Positions 52,878 through 61,104 of a DNA stretch of 64,000 nt are shown one piece after another. Under the pieces are notes generated by a model, which was not told where the DNA came from, made no database searches, and worked only from the letters and a program-made list of their open reading frames with translations. Origin of the DNA: an uncultured Lachnospiraceae bacterium (lineage in GTDB: Bacteria > Bacillota > Clostridia > Lachnospirales > Lachnospiraceae); assembly GCA_934438085.1 (NCBI GenBank), contig CAKSBC010000006.1, positions 55,253 through 119,252 of the forward strand, in the 5' to 3' direction. The translations under genes were made by a program, and so were the position numbers. Each line of letters begins with the position of its first letter. Positions within the stretch are counted from its first letter, which is position 1.

Positions 52878-54787
52878 TACAGCATTTTCCTGTTCTTGCC
52901 GTTATGGGTATGTTCCTCGGAGCTTTCCTTATTGAGATCTTCGGATCAAAAAATGCGGCGGTAAGAAATGCCATTAGCTTTATTACATTCACTGTTGTTG
53001 CAGGTCTTGTATATGCACTTGTTAAGCCGATAATCATTGACGGCGGAGTAATTGCATATTGGATGGGTAACTGGGAGCCGGTTGCAGGCTATGCTATCGG
53101 TATCGGCTATGAGGTCGATGCACTCGGTCTTGTATTTGCAATCATTGCAATAACAGCATTCTGGATATCAAACCTTTATTCCTTCGGATATATGAAGGGC
53201 GAGCATCATCTCGGACATTACTATACATTGTTCATGATGCTTTGCGGTTCGATACTCGGCTTCTGTATGACAGGAGATCTTTTCAACATGTATATCATGG
53301 TAGAGATCATGACCTTCTCAGCAGTTGCACTTACAGGATTCATTACTGAAAAGGACGGAGCACTTGAGGCAGCACTTAAGTATCTTGTTCTTTGTTCACT
53401 CGGATCAGGCTTTATACTTACAGGTATTGCACTTATTTATCTTCAGTGCCATACACTTAATATTGCTCAGCTTGCTTCAATGCTTTCAGGCGGACTTACA
53501 CCAACAACTCTGCTTGCATTTGCACTTACAGTAGCAGGCTTCGGTGTTAAGAGCTTCATGGTTCCTTTCCATACACCTCTTGCCGATGCACATGCGGTTG
53601 CTCCTTCACCTATTTCAATGGTGCTTTCAGGAGTTGTTACCAAGGCAGGTGTTTACGGAATGATCCGCTGCATCTATATTATGTTCAGAGCTATGGATCT
53701 GACACAGATGCAGATAATCATCACAGCATTCGGTGCAGTGACAATGTTTGTCGGTGTATCAATGGCTCTTGCTCAGCATGACTTCAAGAGATTGCTTGCA
53801 TTCCATAGTATCTCTCAGGTCGGATATATTATAACAGCTGCCGGCTTAGGCACAGCACTCGGTCTTACAGGCGGAATATTCCATGCTATGAACCATATGC
53901 TGTTCAAGGGACTTCTGTTCCTTGCTGCAGGTGCTGTTTTACATCAGACAGGCGGAGTTACCAATCTTGATAAGTTGGGCGGACTTTCAAAGAGAATGCC
54001 TCATACTACTGTTTGCTTCCTTTTCGGAGCAGCAGCAATTTCAGGACTGCCTCCTTTTAACGGCTTTGCTTCTAAGTGGCTTATTTATCAGGCAGCTTAT
54101 ACAAAGGCTGCAGAGACAGGTAATTTCTATTACCTCATCATCACAATAACAGCTCTTGTAGTATCTGTTATGACACTCGCATCCTTTGTAAAGATAGCTC
54201 AGGCCGTATTCTTCGGACAGCTTTCAGAAGAAAACAAGGATGTTAAGGAAGCTCCGGCAATTATGCTCGTTCCTATGTATATACTTGCAGCACTTTGCCT
54301 GCTTACAGGTATTTTCTACAGACCGATCGCAGCAGATTTCATTCTTCCGGCAGTTCGTTCTGCTGTAGATGTAGTTAAGTACATCGATGTAATGATGGGT
54401 GAAGGATATGCAGCAGCTGCAGGAGTATATAACATGGCAGTAAGCAATGTTATGGTCAGCTCATGGAGCCCAATTGTTTATCTTATACTGTTCGTCACAG
54501 TATTTATTGCAGCATTCATCGTTATCCTCGGTTCTAAGTCAGACAGAGGCGCTACAGTAGAGGTTGACACTAAGAATGCTATGAAGCACTCTAACTTCTT
54601 CTCAGGAGAAGAGGCTGTCTATTCACATGTAGGCGGTTCAGATATGCTCTGGGGCTATAAGTATGACTTCAAGCCTTACTACAGAGTAATGGAAGAGCTT
54701 CATTCAGGACGTGTTACCGATTACTGCAATATGGTAGTTATTGCTACAGCTATCATAGTAGTATTCATGTTTATGTTTATGCGATAA
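52874..54787 (+). CDS. mrpD: Mrp-type antiporter subunit D with C-terminal extension (MbhH, possibly fused to an MbhI-like part)
   Basis: Proton-channel subunit homologous to NuoL/M/N. The 14-helix core has NLFVMYIMVEIMTFSAVALTGF-like FNMYIMVEIMTFSAVALTG with the key Glu, a Lys-bearing helix LKYLVLCSLGSGF, VKSFMVPFHTPLADAHAVAPSPISMVLSG, and LAFHSISQVGYI. MrpD is usually about 490-510 residues; this one has 637. The extra 130 residues add helices at about 540-560 and 615-636 around a soluble segment. No separate mbhI gene is present, so the extension may stand in for MbhI (inference). Starts inside the mrpC end (ATGA overlap). Confidence 0.92.
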   Translation: MIQHFPVLAVMGMFLGAFLIEIFGSKNAAVRNAISFITFTVVAGLVYALVKPIIIDGGVIAYWMGNWEPVAGYAIGIGYEVDALGLVFAIIAITAFWISNLYSFGYMKGEHHLGHYYTLFMMLCGSILGFCMTGDLFNMYIMVEIMTFSAVALTGFITEKDGALEAALKYLVLCSLGSGFILTGIALIYLQCHTLNIAQLASMLSGGLTPTTLLAFALTVAGFGVKSFMVPFHTPLADAHAVAPSPISMVLSGVVTKAGVYGMIRCIYIMFRAMDLTQMQIIITAFGAVTMFVGVSMALAQHDFKRLLAFHSISQVGYIITAAGLGTALGLTGGIFHAMNHMLFKGLLFLAAGAVLHQTGGVTNLDKLGGLSKRMPHTTVCFLFGAAAISGLPPFNGFASKWLIYQAAYTKAAETGNFYYLIITITALVVSVMTLASFVKIAQAVFFGQLSEENKDVKEAPAIMLVPMYILAALCLLTGIFYRPIAADFILPAVRSAVDVVKYIDVMMGEGYAAAAGVYNMAVSNVMVSSWSPIVYLILFVTVFIAAFIVILGSKSDRGATVEVDTKNAMKHSNFFSGEEAVYSHVGGSDMLWGYKYDFKPYYRVMEELHSGRVTDYCNMVVIATAIIVVFMFMFMR

Positions 54788-54799
54788 GGGGGTGCAGGA

Positions 54800-55750
54800 A
54801 TGACTATATTAAGATATTTATTCTATATTCTTGTGTTCCCTGGCGCATTATTTACAATAGCCGTAGGACTGTTTATGGCAGGCATTGACAGAAAAGTCAT
54901 TGCTCATATGCAGAAGCGTGTGGGACCACCGCTCAGACAGCCTATGTATGATTTCTTCAAGCTTCTCGGCAAGGAGACGATCATACCTGCAAAGGCAAAC
55001 CGTGCTGCATTCTTAGCAGCACCGGTATTAAGCTTTGTAAGCCTTTGCTTTATAATGCTTTTCATACCTATTTTCGGGTTTACTGCAATTAACGGTGCAG
55101 CCGACATGATAGTTATTCTCTATCTTGTGACTATTCCGGGTGCAGCACTCATCATAGGAGGAGCTTCTTCAGGTTCACCTTTTGCCAGTATCGGTATCTC
55201 ACGTGAGATGGTAACCATGATGGCATACGAGCTTCCTTTCGTACTTGTTCTTCTTACAGTAGCTAAGAAGGTTGGAGGAGACCAGCTCGTATTCAATCTC
55301 AGTCTTGTTTCAGACTATCAGGCTGTAAATGGTTCACTGCTTTCTCATTGGAGCATGATCCCGGCTGCACTTGCAATGCTGCTTGTTATACCAGCAGAGG
55401 TTGGAACACAGCCATTTGATGTAGCTGAGGCTGAGAATGAGATATGTGAGGGACCACTTGTTGAGTACAGCGGATCACCGCTTGCACTTTTCAAGCTCAG
55501 CATTAACATGAAGATGATAATCATGACAGGTCTCTTCACGTCAATGTTCTTAGGCGGCATTCGTACAGGCTTTGTAGCATTAGATGCTGTACTTTTCGTT
55601 ATCATTTGTATTGCTGTTATGCTTGTCAGCATTACCACTATTCACGCAGTTACAGCAAGACTTAAGATAGAGCATCTGTTCAAATTCTATTGGACTGTTG
55701 TTGCCGGGCTGGCACTTGTCAGCACTATTCTTGTATGGATAGGAATGTAA
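54800..55750 (+). CDS. mbhM: Hydrogenase membrane anchor, NuoH-like (MbhM/EchB type)
   Basis: Eight-helix subunit that docks the peripheral arm and carries protons to the antiporter module. Hallmarks: AHMQKRVGPPLRQPMYDFFKLLGKE (about 35-59), the acidic cytoplasmic loop VIPAEVGTQPFDVAEAENEICEGPLVEYSG (about 196-225) and a conserved Glu in ISREMVTMMAYELPF. Length 316 is typical of NuoH/EchB. RBS AAGGGGGTG is 9 nt upstream; nuoB-like gene 12 nt downstream. Confidence 0.95.
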   Translation: MTILRYLFYILVFPGALFTIAVGLFMAGIDRKVIAHMQKRVGPPLRQPMYDFFKLLGKETIIPAKANRAAFLAAPVLSFVSLCFIMLFIPIFGFTAINGAADMIVILYLVTIPGAALIIGGASSGSPFASIGISREMVTMMAYELPFVLVLLTVAKKVGGDQLVFNLSLVSDYQAVNGSLLSHWSMIPAALAMLLVIPAEVGTQPFDVAEAENEICEGPLVEYSGSPLALFKLSINMKMIIMTGLFTSMFLGGIRTGFVALDAVLFVIICIAVMLVSITTIHAVTARLKIEHLFKFYWTVVAGLALVSTILVWIGM

Positions 55751-55762
55751 GGAGGTACGGTA

Positions 55763-56209
55763 ATGTTTAAGAAACTTATAGATAAGAGCGCAGCCAAATC
55801 ACCATGGCTGTTCCATCTGAATACCGGCTCCTGCAACGGCTGCGATATTGAGATCGTTGCATGTCTTACACCAAGATACGATGCTGAAAGATTCGGCTTT
55901 AAGCTTGCCGGTTCTCCGAGACATGCGGATATACTTGTTGTTTCAGGACCTATTACGGTTCAGTCAAGAGACAGACTTATCCGTACTATTGAGCAGACTC
56001 CGGATCCTAAATGTGTAGTTTCTATCGGATCTTGTCCGAAATCAGGAAATGTTTTCAAGGGAAGCTACGGAATCGACGGACCTCTCGATAAATATGTCCA
56101 TGTAGATGTATCAGTAGCAGGCTGCACTCCAAAGCCTGAGGCTATAATGGAAGGTCTTTACAAGGCTGCACTTATACTTGAAAAGAAGAGGGAGGCTATG
56201 CATAAATGA
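55763..56209 (+). CDS. mbhJ: Hydrogenase small subunit, NuoB-like (MbhJ/EchC type)
   Basis: Carries the proximal [4Fe-4S] cluster (N2-like) next to the Ni-Fe site. Cluster ligands seen: NTGSCNGCDIEIVAC (C24, C27), the Cys in SIGSCPKSG and the Cys in VAGCTPKPE. The vicinal Cys pair of complex I is replaced by the hydrogenase CxxC form. 148 residues, as in EchC. It overlaps the polyferredoxin gene by 4 nt. Confidence 0.95.
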   Translation: MFKKLIDKSAAKSPWLFHLNTGSCNGCDIEIVACLTPRYDAERFGFKLAGSPRHADILVVSGPITVQSRDRLIRTIEQTPDPKCVVSIGSCPKSGNVFKGSYGIDGPLDKYVHVDVSVAGCTPKPEAIMEGLYKAALILEKKREAMHK

Positions 56210-56952
56210 TGTTTCCTTATCTTACAACAGCGTTGACCAATCTTTTCAGAAAGCCGAGTGCTGAGCCATTCCCAAATCCTGAGGATATGGGAAAACCTAA
56301 ATACAGAGGACGTATCAGCTTTGACGCAGATAAGTGTGTTGACTGCGGAATGTGTATAAAGGTATGTGCTCCTTTAGCAATCACCAGAGAAGAGGAAGAG
56401 GTTGAAGGCGGAACCAATATCAAGCGTTCCTTCAATATGACTTCATGTACCTTCTGTGCATTCTGCCAGGATTTCTGCGGTACCAAGGCTATACAGCTTA
56501 CTCCTGACTACCACATGGTAGCTGAGGATCCTGAGGATCTTATCACTGTAGGAACTACATTTAAGAAGAAGGTTCTCGGAAAGCTTGCATGCGATATTGA
56601 TAACTGTATTTACTGCGGTCTCTGCATGCGCAGCTGTCCTGAGCAGGCTATAACCGTAGACAGAACAACAAAGACATGGACTGTAGATTACGATAAGTGC
56701 GTCAAGTGCGGAATGTGTATCACAAAGTGTCCTAAGAAGGTTCTTTCTTTCAAGGAAGCTGCACCTGAGGGAGTTGTATTCTCAGATTCATGCGTTTACT
56801 GCACACTATGTGAGAAGAAATGCCCTGTCGGAGCCATCAAGGTTAACAGAGAGGCAAAGACCTGGGAAATAGACAGAGAAACCTGCATTAAGTGTGGACA
56901 GTGTGTTACTAACTGTCCTAAGAAGGCTCTCAGCATGGGACCACTTGAATAA
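56206..56952 (+). CDS. mbhN: Six-cluster polyferredoxin subunit (NuoI/MbhN-like with extension)
   Basis: Electron-input subunit with six CxxCxxCxxxC motifs: CVDCGMCIKVC and CTFCAFCQDFC in the NuoI/MbhN-like part (residues 1-115), then CIYCGLCMRSC, CVKCGMCITKC, CVYCTLCEKKC and CIKCGQCVTNC in an extension (about 125-248). Ordinary MbhN, EchF and NuoI carry two. The last four form two internally repeated ferredoxin units (TKTWTVDYDKC and AKTWEIDRETC). It would shuttle electrons from ferredoxin to the NuoB-like subunit through a longer wire. It ends the operon at a strong terminator. Confidence 0.93.
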   Translation: MMFPYLTTALTNLFRKPSAEPFPNPEDMGKPKYRGRISFDADKCVDCGMCIKVCAPLAITREEEEVEGGTNIKRSFNMTSCTFCAFCQDFCGTKAIQLTPDYHMVAEDPEDLITVGTTFKKKVLGKLACDIDNCIYCGLCMRSCPEQAITVDRTTKTWTVDYDKCVKCGMCITKCPKKVLSFKEAAPEGVVFSDSCVYCTLCEKKCPVGAIKVNREAKTWEIDRETCIKCGQCVTNCPKKALSMGPLE

Positions 56953-57000
56953 GTCACAGACATATTCAAACAGAGATTCCATAATCTAATCAATAAAATT

Positions 57001-57042
57001 AAACCGGATGTTGTTTATTCGTAAACTGCATCCGGTTTTTTT
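57001..57042 (+). terminator. Terminator of the hydrogenase-Mrp operon
   Basis: AAACCGGATG pairs with CATCCGGTTT, with further pairing toward the loop, followed by TTTTTTT. Confidence 0.92.
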
Positions 57043-57199
57043 CTTTTTATGTAGAGAGAAATCACAATAAATGGTATATTAAATTAGTTAGGCTTAAAAT
57101 AAGTCTGAATACAATTAATTCAGACTTCATCACCATGAAACACGATGTGGGGCATAAATACGAATCGTGTTTTATAAAAGTGTTAAGGAGAGATGGGTA

Positions 57200-58570
57200 A
57201 TGAAACATAATAAAAACAGAAGTTCTTTCTCCGGAAAGATCGGATTTGTTTTATCAGCGGCGGGAGCTTCTGTAGGTCTTGGTAATATTTGGAGATTTCC
57301 ATATCTTGCCGCTAAATACGGCGGAGGAATTTTTCTTGTTGTATATATCATTTTAGCATTAACGTTCGGATATTCTATGATAATGGCTGAAACGGCATTA
57401 GGACGAATGACAAAAAAGAGTCCTGTAGGAGCATATGCTTCCTTTGGAAAATCAAAATGGCTCTCATTTGGCGGTTGGATAAATGCTATAATTCCTATTC
57501 TTATAGTGCCATACTATTCGGTTATCGGAGGATGGGTCGTAAAGTATCTTTTTGAATATATGACAGGCCAGACGCAGGCGGTGGCAGCTGACGGATATTT
57601 TTCAGCATTTATATCTAACGGAGTATCTCCTGAAATATGCTTTATTGTATTCTCACTTGTAGTATTAGTGATTATTTATGCCGGAGTACAAAACGGAATA
57701 GAGCGTGTATCTAAATTCATGATGCCGATACTTGTATTTTTATCGGTCATCATTGCTGTTTATTCAGTAACAAGACCGGGAGCGCTTGAAGGCGTTAAGT
57801 ATTTCCTTATTCCTAACCTGAGCCATTTTTCATGGATGACAGTTGTTACTGCTATGGGTCAGATGTTTTATTCCCTTTCAATTGCAATGGGTATTCTTAT
57901 AACCTTCGGTTCATATATGAAGAAGGAAACTGCAATTGAGGATTCTACTATTCAGGTAGAGATCTTTGACACGGCTATTGCAATCATGGCCGGACTTATG
58001 ATCATTCCTGCCGTATTTGCATTTTCAGGCGGAGATGCTGATGCCCTTCAGGCCGGTCCTGCACTTATGTTTATTACAATACCTAAGGTATTTGCAAGTA
58101 TGGGACTTGGTACAGTTACTGGCTGCATGTTCTTTGTATTAGTTCTTTTTGCAGCACTTACAAGCTCAATTGCATTAACAGAAAGTGCTGTATCAACCTT
58201 TGAGGATGAGTTTAAGTGGAGCAGAAAGAAAGCAACAACGGTCATCGGTGTAATTATAATTGCACTCGGAAGCTTATCTGCACTCGGATATGGTCCGCTT
58301 GCAAATGTAACTATTATAGGAATGCAGTTCCTTGACTTCTTTGATTTCCTCACAAATACTATCATGATGCCGCTTGCAGCTATTGCAACCTGTCTGTTTA
58401 TTTCCAAGGTAGTTGGCCTTGAACGCATTGAGGAAGAGGTTACACTTTGTGACGAAAAGTTCCGCAGAAAGAATATATTCTGCTTTATGATCCAGTATCT
58501 TTGCCCTGTTTTTGCCGGAATCATCCTATTTAGTTCTATCGCAAATGCATTTGGATGGATCACTATGTAA
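57200..58570 (+). CDS. Na+-dependent neurotransmitter:sodium symporter-family transporter (SNF/NSS)
   Basis: LeuT-fold Na+ symporter, usually for amino acids. The first helices carry AAGASVGLGNIWRFPYLAAKYGGG (about 15-38), the Na+ and substrate unwound region of the family; helix 6 region FYSLSIAMGILITFGSY and SSIALTESAVSTFEDE also match. About 11-12 helices in 456 residues. I chose ATG 57200 with AAGGAG 9 nt upstream; a GTG at 57167 would add eleven residues not found in the family. It lies 250 nt after the Mrp-linked hydrogenase operon, whose ion pumping could feed it. Substrate unknown; Trp, Tyr, Leu or Met are typical for bacterial members. Confidence 0.93.
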   Translation: MKHNKNRSSFSGKIGFVLSAAGASVGLGNIWRFPYLAAKYGGGIFLVVYIILALTFGYSMIMAETALGRMTKKSPVGAYASFGKSKWLSFGGWINAIIPILIVPYYSVIGGWVVKYLFEYMTGQTQAVAADGYFSAFISNGVSPEICFIVFSLVVLVIIYAGVQNGIERVSKFMMPILVFLSVIIAVYSVTRPGALEGVKYFLIPNLSHFSWMTVVTAMGQMFYSLSIAMGILITFGSYMKKETAIEDSTIQVEIFDTAIAIMAGLMIIPAVFAFSGGDADALQAGPALMFITIPKVFASMGLGTVTGCMFFVLVLFAALTSSIALTESAVSTFEDEFKWSRKKATTVIGVIIIALGSLSALGYGPLANVTIIGMQFLDFFDFLTNTIMMPLAAIATCLFISKVVGLERIEEEVTLCDEKFRRKNIFCFMIQYLCPVFAGIILFSSIANAFGWITM

Positions 58571-58597
58571 TTTAGTTTTGATTATGTGATTATATTT

Positions 58598-58629
58598 GGA
58601 CTGTCGCTTTATCCGCGGCAGTCCTTTTT
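58598..58629 (+). terminator. Terminator of the SNF transporter gene
   Basis: GGACTGTCGC and GCGGCAGTCC form a 10-bp stem (one G-T), followed by TTTTT. It ends 14 nt before the ogt start codon. Confidence 0.88.
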
Positions 58630-58642
58630 AAGAGGTATGGAC

Positions 58643-59152
58643 ATGTCAGTATATGTATGTGATTATAATTCACCGCTTGGAATTATTACTATTGCCTGCG
58701 ATGAATCGGCAGTAACAGGTCTGTGGTTTGAAGGTCAGAAGCATTTTGGAAGTACACTTTCAGAGGAAATGGAATATAAAGACACAGATGTGCTGAAGCT
58801 GGCAAAGCAGTGGTTGGATATTTATTTTGAAGGAAGAGAACCGGATTTTATGCCGCCGCTGAAATATGATTTAACGCCTTTCAGAAAAACGGTGTGTGAG
58901 ATTATGCGGACTATTCCATACGGAGAAACAATGACATATGGAGAAATAGCTTCCGAACTTGCGAAACAGAAGGGAATAGCTAAAATGTCAGCTCAGGCAG
59001 TCGGAGGTGCAGTGGGACATAATCCTATATCACTTATGATTCCATGCCACAGAGTTGTTGGTACAAACGGCAATTTAACAGGATACGCAGGAGGCATTGA
59101 TCGAAAAGTGAAATTGCTGGAGCTGGAAAATGTGAATATAGAGAATTTATAG
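58643..59152 (+). CDS. ogt: Methylated-DNA-protein-cysteine methyltransferase
   Basis: Suicide repair protein removing O6-methylguanine and O4-methylthymine adducts. Seen: the N-terminal ribonuclease-like domain (YNSPLGIITIACDESAVTGLWF), the helix-turn-helix TPFRKTVCEIMRTIPYGETMTYGEIA, and the active-site motif IPCHRVVG with Cys at about 135, then NLTGYAGGIDRKVKLLELE. Of two adjacent ATGs I chose 58643 (AAGAGG 7 nt upstream) over 58637, which is too close to the RBS. The gene starts directly after the SNF terminator; its promoter must lie in or before that region. Confidence 0.93.
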   Translation: MSVYVCDYNSPLGIITIACDESAVTGLWFEGQKHFGSTLSEEMEYKDTDVLKLAKQWLDIYFEGREPDFMPPLKYDLTPFRKTVCEIMRTIPYGETMTYGEIASELAKQKGIAKMSAQAVGGAVGHNPISLMIPCHRVVGTNGNLTGYAGGIDRKVKLLELENVNIENL

Positions 59153-59188
59153 GAACTACACTTTATAAATCTTGAGAGGGCGAATACA

Positions 59189-59296
59189 ATGAAGAATAAT
59201 ATATCCGTTGAGGCAGTAGATATTAGCAGAGACGTTTACCTATTAGGGAAGGCGTCTTTTTTATATTATCCATACTCACATATTTATTATAATTGA
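59189..59296 (+). CDS. Possible 35-residue small protein, doubtful
   Basis: ATG at 59189 with GAGAGGG 8 nt upstream opens a 35-codon frame ending at TGA 59294. The peptide has an acidic first half and a Tyr-rich end (YYPYSHIYYN). It runs through the ogt terminator hairpin, which argues against it. I know no homologue; only the RBS speaks in its favour. Confidence 0.15.
   Translation: MKNNISVEAVDISRDVYLLGKASFLYYPYSHIYYN
59230..59262 (+). terminator. Likely terminator after ogt
   Basis: AGACG pairs with CGTCT, with CC/GG inside, followed by TTTTTT. The rest of the gap to 59448 is AT-rich with no other feature that I can support. Confidence 0.55.
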
Positions 59297-59448
59297 TTCT
59301 AAGTTTGTAATTTCATTAATGAGGTATTAGTTATGAAACTCATGGAGAGAATTGTAAACACTGCTATAAAATGATATTATTATACAATAGAAATTATATA
59401 TATTTTATAAACAATATATAAAAATGGGCAAAGAAGGGATTGTTTAAA

Positions 59449-61104
59449 ATGAAAAAGAGGGCAAAAAAATTACTTGCATCATTATTAGCGGTAGAAATGC
59501 TAATATCCTCAGCAACTCCAATCATGGCTGATGAACATACCGTTAATACGGAGTTATCATCGAATGCTGTTACAGATTCAGGTGAAATGACTGCAACACA
59601 GCGCAATTCCCTTAATATGCTTAATTATCTTACTGTGTTGACACAGGAAATAAATGATTCAAAGAAGAGCAGACTGTATGTGGAAAGTGCGTATTCATCT
59701 CTATTAAATAATACATACCCTAATGCTGTAGACTCAAGAACTCAGGCTCAATTAACAAATATTCTTGATACTCTTGAAGCATATCGTATGGTTGATGTTA
59801 AAAGAGAAAGAATTCAATTTATTTATGAACAAAACAAAGCTCAGGCAATGAGACAAGCAATTCCAAGTCCCATGAGTGTGTTAAATGTTGTACAGTCTGG
59901 AAGTGTGCTTAAAGCAGCAATTTCCGTTGTTTACATGGCGGTTGATTCCTATAGTAGTTATTCGTCATATGCTGCACAAGCGGATATGGATTTTCTTAAA
60001 GAAGGCTTAGAACTTGATGATGAGGAAAATGCAGAGTTACATCAAAGCAGAAAGCAGGCATTTACCTATATGTTGAGTATGGTGCGTGAAAATAATCTTC
60101 AAGGTGATTACGCGTTGAGCGAAGATACCGTTAAAGAATTTGTTACTTGGAAGAATAATACGAATGTTGTAAGGCGCATTTCATTTTTAGAATCAAATAA
60201 AGAAACATATCAAGCATTCGGAAACTATTGGCTATTATTGGCAAGAAGCTATTACGAAGCAGGAGAGTATAAAAGATGCTTGGATTCTGTTAATGAATAT
60301 GAAAAAATATCCTCTCGTATTTTCAGAAAGGATTATGAATATGCAAAAATACTGCCACTTGCCATTGTTGCAGCTAAAGAAGTGTACTCAAAAGAACGTT
60401 ATAAAGCCGCAGCAGATAAATATACTCAGATAATTATCGACAATTCAGATAATAATGATTGGACTTCAAGGTATTTTGTTGCACAGATTTATCTGGATTT
60501 ATTTGCACAGACAAAAGATAAATCCTATGAACAGAAGGCTTATAAAATTGCATATGATAATGTGAATTATCTTGTAGACGAACAGAAAGAGTTAAATGCT
60601 AAGTATCTTGCAGATTTAAATGAAGCAGAACCTTCTAAAACTGCAACAAAACGTGAAAAAGAAGAAATTAAACAGTATAACAAAATGCTTAAAGCCGAAC
60701 GAAAGGTTGCTCTTCCTCCGGTCAGTGAAGCTCTGTATTTAAATTGCGACCTTCTCTTTGCACTTGCGAATGAACTTAATATTTCTTCATCTGAAAAAAG
60801 AAAAATTGATAGCATATTGCATGAAAAGGATGAATCTATTTTCTTAGGGAAGAAAACTGTATTTGATGATTGGACTATTGAAGAGGTAAACAGAAAGAAG
60901 AAAAATAACTATTTGGATTATACAGCAACATTTAAGAGTAAGACATCAGATAAGTTTAAGTATACAGATGGAATGAAAATTACTGTCACAATAACTCCGG
61001 TTCCTGAGAATCCAGATGAAATATTAACATTTAGATATAAGGCAAACGAAGTAAAAAAGGGATTTGTATTTGATGGTGTTGAATTTGAAAGGCTGAAAAA
61101 ATGA
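59449..61104 (+). CDS. Secreted helical (TPR-like) protein, unknown function
   Basis: No family recognised. A signal peptide (MKKRAKKLLASLLAVEML..., cleavage likely after IMA at about residue 28) and no lipobox Cys, so it should be released or stay in the wall layer. The mature part is mostly helical; about residues 225-370 contain helix pairs with Ala/Tyr/Leu spacing that resemble TPR units (YWLLLARSYYEAGEYKRCLD, YAKILPLAIVAAKEVYSKERYKAAADKY region). A charged coil follows, and a C-terminal beta-rich domain (about 475-551, FDDWTIEEVN... to VTITPVPENP). RBS AAGAAGGG precedes ATG 59449. The ORF overlaps the next gene by 4 nt. Codon use is more AAA/GAA/TTA-rich than the core genes, suggesting acquisition. 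Confidence 0.75.
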   Translation: MKKRAKKLLASLLAVEMLISSATPIMADEHTVNTELSSNAVTDSGEMTATQRNSLNMLNYLTVLTQEINDSKKSRLYVESAYSSLLNNTYPNAVDSRTQAQLTNILDTLEAYRMVDVKRERIQFIYEQNKAQAMRQAIPSPMSVLNVVQSGSVLKAAISVVYMAVDSYSSYSSYAAQADMDFLKEGLELDDEENAELHQSRKQAFTYMLSMVRENNLQGDYALSEDTVKEFVTWKNNTNVVRRISFLESNKETYQAFGNYWLLLARSYYEAGEYKRCLDSVNEYEKISSRIFRKDYEYAKILPLAIVAAKEVYSKERYKAAADKYTQIIIDNSDNNDWTSRYFVAQIYLDLFAQTKDKSYEQKAYKIAYDNVNYLVDEQKELNAKYLADLNEAEPSKTATKREKEEIKQYNKMLKAERKVALPPVSEALYLNCDLLFALANELNISSSEKRKIDSILHEKDESIFLGKKTVFDDWTIEEVNRKKKNNYLDYTATFKSKTSDKFKYTDGMKITVTITPVPENPDEILTFRYKANEVKKGFVFDGVEFERLKK

